Below are positions 17,421 to 26,284 of a DNA stretch of 33,698 nt, one piece after another (positions within the stretch are counted from its first letter, which is position 1; every line of letters starts with the position of its first letter). The stretch covers positions 1 to 33,698 of IMG/VR virus record IMGVR_UViG_3300020430_000055; one strand, written 5' to 3'. The position numbers and the translations under genes are program-made. The notes under the pieces were generated by a model, which worked only from the letters and a program-made list of their open reading frames with translations, was not told the DNA's origin and did not search any database. The DNA is from a virus.

Positions 17421-18881
17421 TTAGAATTCTATAATTAATTTAATATTTTCCGTTTGATCCGAAGCCCTTGCAATTGGTGCTCTATTTTCTAGATAGATAA
17501 TATCACCTGAGTCAGGTTCTATTTCTGGATTTGAATAACCAGATGTAAACACGACAGCATTTACAGTTGAAGAACTAGCGATAGGTGTTGCAGTTGCACT
17601 TGAGGTCGCACCCGTTACTACATTTGTTCCACTAAATGCTGTTCTATTACCATTAGTATCAGCACCGCAATCTGGGAATCTAGTTTGTATGTAATATAAA
17701 ATTCTATTTGTTGAATCCCAACTAACTACTTTACCTACAGCACCAGTTGTTGCCTGTGTTATTTTTTCATCAACAACAAAAGTTCCTGGTGTTGGAGATG
17801 AATTCATTAGTATTGCATTAACACCTCTAAGTGTTGTAGCACTTGCGACAGTAGTTGTACCAAAATTTGTTGGGTCTCTTACTACACCAATTTGTCTGAA
17901 GTCATTTGCTGCCAAGATATCTGAAGTACCCTCAGCACCAGAGAGATCAATATTCATCATAACAAAGAATCCACCTAACTCTTTAATAGCGTCTTTGCCG
18001 TGACCACCTTTAGGTGGAATAATAACATTTAAATTAGCGCCAGAACCACCACCAGCAGCATTTGTAGCAGCAATAATATCTGCACTACGAATATATGCGT
18101 ATGTGTAACCAGTACCTGCAGTTGTTACCGTTGCAGCTGAAACAGCACCACCTGTTATTGTTACTGAAGCAACACCACCAGAACCATCACCACGAATAGG
18201 TATATTTGTAATAGTTGTTCCTGAACTTAATGTATAACCAGAACCACCAGCAACCACTAAAATCGTATCTAAAGCACCATCAACAGCAGCTGCAGATACA
18301 GTTGAATCAGTTGAAACAGGAATAAAATCAGTGGTTGTAAAATTAGTTGCCTCAGATGTTGTTAGTGAATACATAAATTTCCATCTATATCCATCAGCAG
18401 TAGAAAATATAGCTGTTGAAGTAGCAGTTGGTTCTACTGTTGAAGCAGTAGCGCCATCATTTTCAATAACTTTGTAAACATTATTGGCAGAGTTGATTAC
18501 ATAAAAGTTTGAATCGAATATATTTGTTGCACCACTTGCCGCAGCATTTGAAGAACTTATATTATGTTCATACATATCATAAGTTGTACCACTTACCCAT
18601 GTTCTTCTTTGAATTACATTAGTTATATCTGAAGTTGTTATTTTCTTAGCACCTAGTAATTCATCATAAGAGTAATATTCAGTTGAAATATCATCATTTG
18701 GTGTTGGTGGAGTAGTGTCAGTTCCTTCATTTATTGAATTTCCTTGTACATCCACATCAGTTGACCACGATTGTGGTCTACCTATAAACAAATAGTACGC
18801 AGTTGGAGACGCTTCTGAGAACGACTCAACGAACTGTTCCGCATTATTTATTCTAAATTTATTTGTAATAATTGCTGCCAT
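17421..18881 (-). CDS. gp8: Baseplate wedge protein gp8
   Basis: 486 residues. Both ends match T4 gp8: the N-terminus (IITNKFRINNAEQFVESF, FIGRPQSWS, then VIQRRTWVSGTTYD) lines up with T4 gp8's SKFR, FGRSEPWSS and VIPRRDWGDTRYPD, and the C-terminus (IYLENRAPIARASDQTENI) with its MIYMENRPPIIMAMDQTEEI. T4 gp8 has 334 residues. The extra 150 or so are mainly a central insertion of glycine-rich beta repeats (VVAGGSGYTLSSG, TTAGTGYTYAYI) and a DEKITQATTGAVGKV element near the end. gp8 forms a dimer in each baseplate wedge with gp7, gp10 and gp6. It is expressed from one or two late promoters in the gap upstream, with AGGA before the ATG. Confidence 0.9.
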   Translation of the reverse strand: MAAIITNKFRINNAEQFVESFSEASPTAYYLFIGRPQSWSTDVDVQGNSINEGTDTTPPTPNDDISTEYYSYDELLGAKKITTSDITNVIQRRTWVSGTTYDMYEHNISSSNAAASGATNIFDSNFYVINSANNVYKVIENDGATASTVEPTATSTAIFSTADGYRWKFMYSLTTSEATNFTTTDFIPVSTDSTVSAAAVDGALDTILVVAGGSGYTLSSGTTITNIPIRGDGSGGVASVTITGGAVSAATVTTAGTGYTYAYIRSADIIAATNAAGGGSGANLNVIIPPKGGHGKDAIKELGGFFVMMNIDLSGAEGTSDILAANDFRQIGVVRDPTNFGTTTVASATTLRGVNAILMNSSPTPGTFVVDEKITQATTGAVGKVVSWDSTNRILYYIQTRFPDCGADTNGNRTAFSGTNVVTGATSSATATPIASSSTVNAVVFTSGYSNPEIEPDSGDIIYLENRAPIARASDQTENIKLIIEF

Positions 18882-18899
18882 TGTTTTATTCCTATAAAC

Positions 18900-18907
18900 T
18901 ATTTATA
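18900..18907 (-). promoter_or_regulatory. T4-type late promoter element before gp8 (proximal)
   Basis: Exact TATAAATA on the minus strand, 18 bases before the gp8 ATG. The same 18-base spacing is seen at 21679-21686. The predicted leader of about 13 bases contains AGGA. Confidence 0.65.
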
Positions 18908-18946
18908 ACGATTTTTTCAATCTGTTATACATTAATCCTTTCTAGT

Positions 18947-18954
18947 TATTTATA
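18947..18954 (-). promoter_or_regulatory. T4-type late promoter element before gp8 (distal)
   Basis: A second exact TATAAATA on the minus strand, just after the subtilase stop, 47 bases from the proximal one in the same 81-base gap. It may be a tandem late promoter or a chance match in AT-rich DNA; the duplication in one of the few real gaps of the block favours function. Confidence 0.5.
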
Positions 18955-18962
18955 TACATTTT

Positions 18963-20501
18963 TTAAGTAGTTATTGTCAATACATTCGCACCCGTATAAG
19001 GATTGAACAAAAATCTCTTAGGTGTAGATCCTGGGTTTAAATTTCTCCAGTTTGCAAAGTTGCCATCCGCAGGATCATAGATTTTATCAGTTGTGCATAA
19101 ACTATGAACTAAAGTTTTTAATTCTGCAGGTGTTAGTTGCGGGTTTACAGATAGTAATAAACATAAAACACCTGCAACTTGAGGGCCTGCCATACTAGTA
19201 CCTGATATATTAACTTGTTTATAACTAGAATTAGCATAATAGTTTTGACCACTTTTATCATTTGTTGTACTACAAGCACTCATAACATAAGTACCTGGGG
19301 CATAAATATCTACCGCAGGTCCGTGAACTGAATCTACACTTTTTTGATCTTGAGTTGAACTATAAGCAGTACTATCAATATTTCCAACATTAAAAGCATT
19401 TACTGAATATGGAGATGAGCCTCTATTATAATATCCTGTACCAGCAGTTATTGTATAAGTGTTATTATAATCTGAACCTGTTGTTAAATCGTGAGTATAA
19501 TAACTATTACCAGCAGAATGACAAATATGTATACCTGCATCTATCATTTCATCTAAATCAGCATCAACTGAAGCAACTCGTAAAGGTGTTTTATATGGTG
19601 CTGAACCTGGAAATGCCTGAAACTTAAATGTTCTTAATTCAGCCAGTGTATCTATATCAGTTCCTGATTTAGCAGTACCTTGATAATTTAACGCTGAAGG
19701 TAAATCATTATGAGTTGTATTATATCCCCAAGACATATTTACGACTGTTGGTCTTCCTGCATTTGCACCTGACTTAGCATTATGCCAACCTTTTATACAA
19801 TCAAAAGCATCAGCAATAGCAATACCTGTACCACTATCTCCTGTTCCTTCTAAACCTGAAAGTTTTTGTGCATATATCTTTGCCCCTTGAGCGTGACCAA
19901 AAGTTTTACCAACAGCGATACCAGCACAATGAGTGCCGTGACCATCATAGTCTCTATCGTGATTTGCATTTTGAGTTCCTGAAACGCCTGAAGCAGTATA
20001 CCAGTCCACAGTTGACCATCTATTAGAACCACTTGAGTCTTGAAACTCAGGATGATCTGTTTGAATACCACTATCTTGAACTATGAAATCTACACCAGTG
20101 CCATCTGCTGTAAAATTATAATTATCACTTGTTGTTGTTCCTGTGCCGTAATTATTTGTCTCATTTTGACACCTTATTAATCCCCAATTTTGAAATGTGC
20201 CTGTGCTACTAGTTGTTTTATTATATGTACCTGATCTTGTAGCATCATGGCCTATCACAGCGTTAGGAATTTTATCTGGTGGGACTTCGACATCTTCTAC
20301 TCTAGGATCATTTTTAAGATCCTGTGCTTCAGATTCTTCTAAACCATAGTGTGTGTTTCTAATTGATTTAGGTCTTGCATTTGCGACATCTACTGTACGA
20401 TTAGGAATTTTACCTGTGCCAGAACTGGCAGTCATCTCTGAATTAAACTGATCAGCGTCAACCCCTTTTTTGAGGGTGACTATATACTCTTTCTCCGCCA
20501 T
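18963..20501 (-). CDS. Subtilisin-like serine protease (S8 family)
   Basis: 512 residues with a complete subtilase active site: Asp143 (VQDSGIQTDHPEF), His188 (DGHGTHCAGIAVG), oxyanion Asn332 (CHSAGNS) and Ser436 (GTSMAGPQVAGV). Residues 5-75 (EYIVTLKKGVDADQF ... DLKNDPRVEDVEV) resemble an inhibitor I9 propeptide, which folds the protease and is then cleaved off. No signal peptide or membrane segment precedes it, so it should act in the phage-producing cell or as a virion part. The tail after the catalytic domain (about 475-512) is short. It lies in the baseplate cluster between a fibre gene (10-base gap) and gp8. Possible roles are maturation of fibre/baseplate proteins or digestion of host surface protein during entry. 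Catalysis is secure, substrate unknown. Confidence 0.93.
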   Translation of the reverse strand: MAEKEYIVTLKKGVDADQFNSEMTASSGTGKIPNRTVDVANARPKSIRNTHYGLEESEAQDLKNDPRVEDVEVPPDKIPNAVIGHDATRSGTYNKTTSSTGTFQNWGLIRCQNETNNYGTGTTTSDNYNFTADGTGVDFIVQDSGIQTDHPEFQDSSGSNRWSTVDWYTASGVSGTQNANHDRDYDGHGTHCAGIAVGKTFGHAQGAKIYAQKLSGLEGTGDSGTGIAIADAFDCIKGWHNAKSGANAGRPTVVNMSWGYNTTHNDLPSALNYQGTAKSGTDIDTLAELRTFKFQAFPGSAPYKTPLRVASVDADLDEMIDAGIHICHSAGNSYYTHDLTTGSDYNNTYTITAGTGYYNRGSSPYSVNAFNVGNIDSTAYSSTQDQKSVDSVHGPAVDIYAPGTYVMSACSTTNDKSGQNYYANSSYKQVNISGTSMAGPQVAGVLCLLLSVNPQLTPAELKTLVHSLCTTDKIYDPADGNFANWRNLNPGSTPKRFLFNPYTGANVLTITT

Positions 20502-20511
20502 AAATTGCCTA

Positions 20512-21660
20512 TTAAATTAAGTTTGCCCAGCCGCCGTTCTCGTAACCTTGAAACTTGTTATCAGTTGAATTGTAAATAATCATACCATTTGCAGCCGTTA
20601 GAGCATTTCTTTGAGTAGTGGTCATACTACCTAATAGTAATTCATTAGCACCACTAATTTTAACATTACCGGTTACATCTAATGTACTCGCAGGGTTATT
20701 CATACCAATACCTACTTTATCATTACCAGCATCAACAAATATCATATTTGCATTACCATCGGATTCTACTCTAAAGTCAGCATTATTAGAACCATCATTA
20801 ACAACAATCGTACCGCCTGTATTAGCATTAAGTGCCAATGTTGTTGCAGCTGTAAAGGTAACATTACCACTACCTGACATTGTTAATGAATCAATAGTTA
20901 AGTCTGATGAGAATGATAGATTACCAGAACCATCAGTTTGTAAAAGTTTATTAGCGACTGGTGCAGTTTGTGGGAATGTAAGTGTATATGACTGACCTGC
21001 ACTATGAGGTGGTGACGCAAGTTTAATACCGTGAGAGTTTTGAGAACAGTTTAATTGTACTGTACCATCTGCTGAAGAGCCATCACCTTTTACCTCAACA
21101 ACACCTGTACCATTAGGATTTAATTTTATATTTCCATTAGAAGTGGAGGTAGTAATTTCATTAGCTTGAACATCTAAATTACCTCCAAGTTGGGGTGAAG
21201 CGTCAGCAACAATATCTGTTAAGGCACTTGCCCAAGAAGCTGCATCTGAACCATTAGTCTGTAAAAAGTATCCGTTTGTTCCCCCACTAGTTGGCCAATC
21301 TACACCATCAAGTATAATTTTACCTGATCCGTTAGGAGTAATAGGAATATTACCATTACTTGCAGATATAATACCATTACTATTTACATCTAAATCTCCT
21401 CCGAGTTGAGGTGAAGTATCACTAACAATATCTGAAAGACCACCAGATTGAGTCGCAGGTTCAAATCTTGCATTTGAAGAACTATAAACTAGTGCCTGTC
21501 CATTAGATGCACCTGAAACTGTAATTGATAAAGCACTTCCTGTTCCTATAGCAGAATATATTTCATCAAAGTTATCATTAACTAAATCACCACCAGCACG
21601 AAGTGTGGTACCTGTGCCATCATTTGCGCTTGATCCTAAATTAATTGATTGTTTTGCCAT
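20512..21660 (-). CDS. Tail fibre / virion structural protein
   Basis: 382 residues. The N-terminus (MAKQSINLGSSANDGTGTTLRAGGDLVNDNFDEIYSAIG) is a common opening of marine phage fibres. Two copies of a module reading SPQLGGDLDVN with NGNIPITPNGSGKIILDG follow at about 85-115 and 155-190; the same module appears in the fibre at 7633-9948. The C-terminus has VGIGMNNPASTLDVTGNV and a collar-like end (TTTQRNALTAANGMIIYNST, then YENGGWANLI) typical of tail-fibre tips. No S74 domain is present. It is set apart from other fibre genes, being inside the baseplate cluster beside the protease, and has its own late promoter element with GAGAG before the ATG. Confidence 0.82.
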   Translation of the reverse strand: MAKQSINLGSSANDGTGTTLRAGGDLVNDNFDEIYSAIGTGSALSITVSGASNGQALVYSSSNARFEPATQSGGLSDIVSDTSPQLGGDLDVNSNGIISASNGNIPITPNGSGKIILDGVDWPTSGGTNGYFLQTNGSDAASWASALTDIVADASPQLGGNLDVQANEITTSTSNGNIKLNPNGTGVVEVKGDGSSADGTVQLNCSQNSHGIKLASPPHSAGQSYTLTFPQTAPVANKLLQTDGSGNLSFSSDLTIDSLTMSGSGNVTFTAATTLALNANTGGTIVVNDGSNNADFRVESDGNANMIFVDAGNDKVGIGMNNPASTLDVTGNVKISGANELLLGSMTTTQRNALTAANGMIIYNSTDNKFQGYENGGWANLI

Positions 21661-21678
21661 TTTTCTCTCTCTTTTTAC

Positions 21679-21686
21679 TATTTATA
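21679..21686 (-). promoter_or_regulatory. T4-type late promoter element before the 20512-21660 fibre gene
   Basis: Exact TATAAATA on the minus strand in the 33-base gap upstream, 18 bases before the ATG. The leader carries AGAGAGAG as ribosome binding site. It would also serve the subtilase gene immediately downstream. Confidence 0.65.
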
Positions 21687-21693
21687 ATTGTTT

Positions 21694-24354
21694 TTATGCC
21701 TTATCAAAAGTTATTGTGGTATCATCAAAAGAAGTGGTAGTCGTATCAAATCCTAGACCAGTAGGTGCAACATAGGCAGGTATTGCAATATTCCACTTAG
21801 TAAAAGGACTAGTATCTTTTGTTGCATCTGTAATACTCGCATTTGTTACCTTTTCAAATACATTTTGTAATTCTGCTATCGTTAATGCACGATTATTTAC
21901 TGTAGTTGCAGTTCCTATCTGAGAAACAGGAACACCTGATTGTGTAAATGCTAAACTTGACTCAGGCAAGTTCCCTGATTTTTGATTATAAATTCCGCCA
22001 AATACACTAGTGGCATTAAAAAATGCAGTTTTAGCTTTAGGACCTGCATATGCAAATCCTATCGTTTGTTCTGTGCCGCCGACATTGAAATCTAAATCTG
22101 CGCCATCTCCTACAACTTTAACTGTTATTCTCTGTTTTAATGTGATATCTCTTGTTGTTGAAGCCAATGCTGTGTCTATATCGGCTGCTTCTACATCACT
22201 TTCAGGATTACTTCTTAATGTTGTGCCGTCTGTTTCTGTTCCTAGTCTACGACCAAATACAGTAGAGAATAATTGTTCTAGAGTAAAGAACAATGGAGAT
22301 TGTGAAAGACCAGATATTACGCCCTCAACAGGAACTGATATTTGACCACTTACTCTATTTTGTATTCTAACCTCACCACTAACAGCAAATCCTGATGGGT
22401 GTATTGCCTTCTTGATATAATCTCTCCAGTTTGCGATTGTTTCGCCAACCTTAATAACATAAGAATAATCTTGATAATAAAAACTGTCTTGTATTCTTTT
22501 TGCTTTTTCAGAACTAAACCCGTTTTGACTAATAAACTTTCCTGATGTTTCAACAACTGTGCCGGTTGTTGCAGTTAAAGTTGCTGGATCTATCTTTTTA
22601 ACAACACCAGTTGTGCCGCTTGAATATGTAATTGTTTCGCCAACAACAGGAGTTCCTGATGTTGCAGTAAAAGAAACTATACTATTTGAAAATCCTGTAA
22701 CTGTTCCTTCAGCACTTGATGTACCACCTGTAAAAGTTTCACCAACGGTAACATTTCCTGATAAGGCACTATTTACCATATTAATAGGCACTTTTATTGT
22801 AGGTGTACCTGTGTAGTTTACGCCTGGATCTATTAATCGTGTTTCAATAATTCTTCCTATTTCATCGCCGTATGCAATTACTGAAGCACCTGAACCACCA
22901 CTACTTGTTACCGTGCCTGTTGGCGGTTTACTATATCCTGTTCCTGTTCTAACAATTCTTATATCTGTAATATCTTTTGTTGCACTTGTACCTGCCTCTT
23001 GTACAATTTTATTACCGGCATAGTGATCTAGAAATTGTGTATTATCTTCTAAAACAATATGATCATCGGTAGCCATACTATATGCTGAGACACTACCTGT
23101 CTCAGGTGCAAACCCACCATTTACTACTGATACTACAGCCTCAGGTGTATTGCCTCCAGAATTTGTTGTACTAAAACTAACTGAGTCACCTACAGCATAA
23201 CCTGTACCGCCCGCTGAAATAATTATATCTGTTAATGGGCCTGTTCCTACTGCCTCAACACGGGCAGCTGCATCTGTTCCACCGCCGCCTGATATAGTTA
23301 TTGTATCATTTACATTATATAAAGATCCATCATTTGTTATAGTAAATCCACCTATGATTGTTTTAATAACGCCTTTTGCAGTTAGAGTGGAATCTGTGCT
23401 ATCAATACCTATGATATTTTCATTATTTACAAAAGTACCATCTATCGAATTTTTATCTAACTCTAATTCAAATACATCTGTTCCTGATAAAATAAATTTA
23501 GTAACATCTATACATCTTGCTGATGCTGTAGAACTTGAGGTTGTCATTGTGATTGTTTGACCTTTTAAATTAAGTAATGACCCTGCTGTTTGTGTTACTC
23601 TTAAAATTGTTCTAGTTTGCCAATCACCATTTGAAGGTTTTAATAAATCTCTATTAGGATAATAAACATCTGCCTCCTCATTTAGTAGTAATCTAAAAAA
23701 CAATTCATTTGCTTTTTTAGTTCCTTTCGCCTTATATAAGTCTTTTATATTTTTTACTGTTTTTCTCTTATCTGTTAAATCAGCTAAATTATCAGTAATA
23801 CCTGACATAAAAGATTTTCTCATTTCACCTAAAAAGTCAGAAATGGTTTTATCAGCGTCTGTATAGTTTAATAGTTGTTGAATATTTTGTATAGGATTTG
23901 CTCTATATTTACCTACTGTTGCTGTTGCACCTGAGGCACTGCCTGTAATTGTTTCACCAGTTTTAAATCTAGATTGTGCAGATATGAATAATTTTTTATT
24001 TGATATGTTTGTACTTAGTATAGTTGCTTGAGCACCAGTAGTAGAACCTGTAACTGTTTCGCCATTTCTAAATGCTGATAAAAAACTATTTTCTTCTAGT
24101 ATGATTGTATCGCCAACCTCATCTGTGGCATCTTCATAAACTAATTTTTGTATTGAAGCAACATTATCAGACTCTAATAATATTTCATCTTGCTCAGAAA
24201 TATCTGTAAGTTGAAGTTCAGCTGCTTCTAAAAATACAAAATATGTTTCAAGAAAATCTGTAAATCCTGAATGATCTGATTTTACAAAATCAGGTGCCTG
24301 TTGGCCTACTAAGGACGATACTTTTTCTTTTAGTGTAAAATAACTCTCAGACAT
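21694..24354 (-). CDS. Baseplate wedge protein in gp7 position
   Basis: 886 residues. The N-terminal part (1-60, FTLKEKVSSLVGQQAPDFVKSDHSG with FTDFLETYFVFLE) and a helical block at about 170-230 (KTISDFLGEMRKSFM, KTVKNIKDLYKAKGTKKANE) are of a type found in large baseplate proteins of T4-like marine phages. Between and after them are short beta repeats of form GETITGSASGATATV (about 96-150 and 530-590) and GxGY glycine repeats (SAGGTGYAVGDSVSF, IVRTGTGYSKPP). It lies between gp6 and gp8, exactly where T4 encodes gp7, the wedge protein that binds gp8 and gp10. The assignment rests on gene order and size; direct sequence similarity to T4 gp7 was not evident to me. The C-terminus repeats FDTTTTSFDDTTITF. 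Confidence 0.7.
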   Translation of the reverse strand: MSESYFTLKEKVSSLVGQQAPDFVKSDHSGFTDFLETYFVFLEAAELQLTDISEQDEILLESDNVASIQKLVYEDATDEVGDTIILEENSFLSAFRNGETVTGSTTGAQATILSTNISNKKLFISAQSRFKTGETITGSASGATATVGKYRANPIQNIQQLLNYTDADKTISDFLGEMRKSFMSGITDNLADLTDKRKTVKNIKDLYKAKGTKKANELFFRLLLNEEADVYYPNRDLLKPSNGDWQTRTILRVTQTAGSLLNLKGQTITMTTSSSTASARCIDVTKFILSGTDVFELELDKNSIDGTFVNNENIIGIDSTDSTLTAKGVIKTIIGGFTITNDGSLYNVNDTITISGGGGTDAAARVEAVGTGPLTDIIISAGGTGYAVGDSVSFSTTNSGGNTPEAVVSVVNGGFAPETGSVSAYSMATDDHIVLEDNTQFLDHYAGNKIVQEAGTSATKDITDIRIVRTGTGYSKPPTGTVTSSGGSGASVIAYGDEIGRIIETRLIDPGVNYTGTPTIKVPINMVNSALSGNVTVGETFTGGTSSAEGTVTGFSNSIVSFTATSGTPVVGETITYSSGTTGVVKKIDPATLTATTGTVVETSGKFISQNGFSSEKAKRIQDSFYYQDYSYVIKVGETIANWRDYIKKAIHPSGFAVSGEVRIQNRVSGQISVPVEGVISGLSQSPLFFTLEQLFSTVFGRRLGTETDGTTLRSNPESDVEAADIDTALASTTRDITLKQRITVKVVGDGADLDFNVGGTEQTIGFAYAGPKAKTAFFNATSVFGGIYNQKSGNLPESSLAFTQSGVPVSQIGTATTVNNRALTIAELQNVFEKVTNASITDATKDTSPFTKWNIAIPAYVAPTGLGFDTTTTSFDDTTITFDKA

Positions 24355-24366
24355 TTAACATCCATA

Positions 24367-26283
24367 TTAGTATGTACCACTAGTACCACCAGTGGAAGTT
24401 GAATAACTAGTTGAAGTTGAATATCCTACACCAGAAGAAGTTGATCCGCTCTCTATTGTATCAACTGTACCTTGTATTGTTGAGTTTGCTGTATCAATAT
24501 TTAAAACTTGACCTCTTACAGGTGCAACATCATTTGATCTTGGTATTACTGTAACTCTAATTTGAGTCGAAACAGCACCGTCTACATCTGAGACAGCAGT
24601 TATTCTTGCTGATGATATTACTATTTCGCCTGTATCATAATTTACTGTGCCAAAGTTATTATCATCATAAACTATTTGTCCGCCATCTAAGTGATATAAT
24701 CTAATATTACCAGCACCATCATCATTAAAAAAGTATTCAACTGTATTATCATTGTTTAATTTAAATCCTGTTGTTGAAACAACGCCACCCATAGCAGAGT
24801 TATGGCCACTATGTGGATTGTAAATAGCATTATTAAATAATATTGTATATTTTTGATTTGCAGTAGAAGAAACAAGTGGTGTAAATTTTTGATAAATTTT
24901 AACAGTTGTTATATTACTAACTATTGCAGGATCTGTATTGTCTATTAATCCGCCTATTACACTATGTCTAAACACTCCAACAAAATTATTTAAAGAATCA
25001 GTTGAATAGTTTGATAGTGTTGTATTAACTTCACTTGCTAAAGTTGTGGCGTCTTTAGTTGTTAAATTACTATTAAATTTAAAATTAACACCTAAAACAA
25101 TAAATGTAGTTTCAGGATCTACTAAAGTTGGTCTAACTGAAGCAACAGCATATTGACCTAATTGTGTTTCAATATCTGTTTTATCTACTGAAGTTAAATT
25201 AGAACCATCTGCTAATTTAACTGATATGAAAACTTTACCATATTGAGGTGTTGAGTTATCTTCACCACCCCATACTTGAATAGCATTTGCCGCAGGATAT
25301 ATTTGTTTTACTAATGTTTTATAATCTGCAGCTGTTACTGCCCTATCTTGAGCACCATATTGTAAAGGTGCATTTAATTTTACAGAAGCAATACTTTCTG
25401 CCTCTGAACCGCCAGTAGATTTACTATTAACTGTAATTGATTGAGCAGAAAATCCTGCGATAGTGCCTGATAGTGAAAAACTATTTGCACCATTTGAAGC
25501 TGTTTTATTGGTTACTATGTAAGTTAATTTAACTATATTACCATCTTGTATTTTTTTACCTACAGCACCATCACCAAAAAATACTTCAAATTTTCCATCT
25601 TCAACTTCTTGGGTAAAATAAACTCTACCATCTGGTGCTACGCCTGTTAGTGATGAAACTTTTGAATATGTAAAAGTCCTTGTATCTGAGGATGAGTTTT
25701 GTACTTCAACTTTTAGTGTAGTCATATCAGCATTAGAATTGGGTACTATAAATCTTTGATCTTCGTTGCTACTATCTGCCGTGTATTGAAAAGTTACTCT
25801 AGTGCCTTCAAATATTTTGCAGTTTGAAAATGTGTAGACACCATCCTGTGGTGTTATTGTTTTATCAGAATTTGTAACATAAGTGTATTGTGTGTCGCCA
25901 ACAGTTGTTGTGAATTTTGTTCCTGCAGGCATTGTAACCGAAGCACCTGATGCATTTGCTAAAACTATTGTAATATCAGCTGAAGGTGCAATCGCTGAAG
26001 CAGGAGTATATCCTAACATTTTAGACAAAGATACTACACTTGATCTTAAAGCTGCACTATCAAGGAACATTTCATTTGCTAACATATTAGCATTAAATCC
26101 TAAATAGTGTGTATTGTATGCTAGTAGATCAAGAAGAACTGACATGCCAGAACCTTCAAAATCAAAATCAGCAAACTCTGCTTGATTTCTTAAAAAGTTT
26201 TTAAGATTAGTTTTGATTTGGTCAAAGTCTAACTCTGTGACCTGTAATTTTTTTGTTTCGTTAGCACTAGTTGTTGTAGCCAT
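24367..26283 (-). CDS. gp6: Baseplate wedge protein gp6 (baseplate J-like)
   Basis: 638 residues against 660 in T4 gp6. The N-terminal region (LDFDQIKTNLKNFLRNQ, GSGMSVLLDLLAYNTHYLGF, ANEMFLDSAALRSSVVSL, LGYTPASA) is the conserved core of gp6/baseplate J proteins. The middle has VYFTQEVEDGKFEVFFGDGAVGK and the family's AVTAADYKTLVKQIYPAA. Then comes the GKVFISVKL and ETQLGQYAVASVRP domain. The last 25 residues are low-complexity Ser/Thr/Gly. gp6 forms the dimer ring that ties the six wedges round the hub and triggers sheath contraction. The gene starts 1 base after the gp25-fusion stop and lies directly before the gp7-position gene, as in T4. Confidence 0.93.
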   Translation of the reverse strand: MATTTSANETKKLQVTELDFDQIKTNLKNFLRNQAEFADFDFEGSGMSVLLDLLAYNTHYLGFNANMLANEMFLDSAALRSSVVSLSKMLGYTPASAIAPSADITIVLANASGASVTMPAGTKFTTTVGDTQYTYVTNSDKTITPQDGVYTFSNCKIFEGTRVTFQYTADSSNEDQRFIVPNSNADMTTLKVEVQNSSSDTRTFTYSKVSSLTGVAPDGRVYFTQEVEDGKFEVFFGDGAVGKKIQDGNIVKLTYIVTNKTASNGANSFSLSGTIAGFSAQSITVNSKSTGGSEAESIASVKLNAPLQYGAQDRAVTAADYKTLVKQIYPAANAIQVWGGEDNSTPQYGKVFISVKLADGSNLTSVDKTDIETQLGQYAVASVRPTLVDPETTFIVLGVNFKFNSNLTTKDATTLASEVNTTLSNYSTDSLNNFVGVFRHSVIGGLIDNTDPAIVSNITTVKIYQKFTPLVSSTANQKYTILFNNAIYNPHSGHNSAMGGVVSTTGFKLNNDNTVEYFFNDDGAGNIRLYHLDGGQIVYDDNNFGTVNYDTGEIVISSARITAVSDVDGAVSTQIRVTVIPRSNDVAPVRGQVLNIDTANSTIQGTVDTIESGSTSSGVGYSTSTSYSTSTGGTSGTY

Positions 26284-26284
26284 A

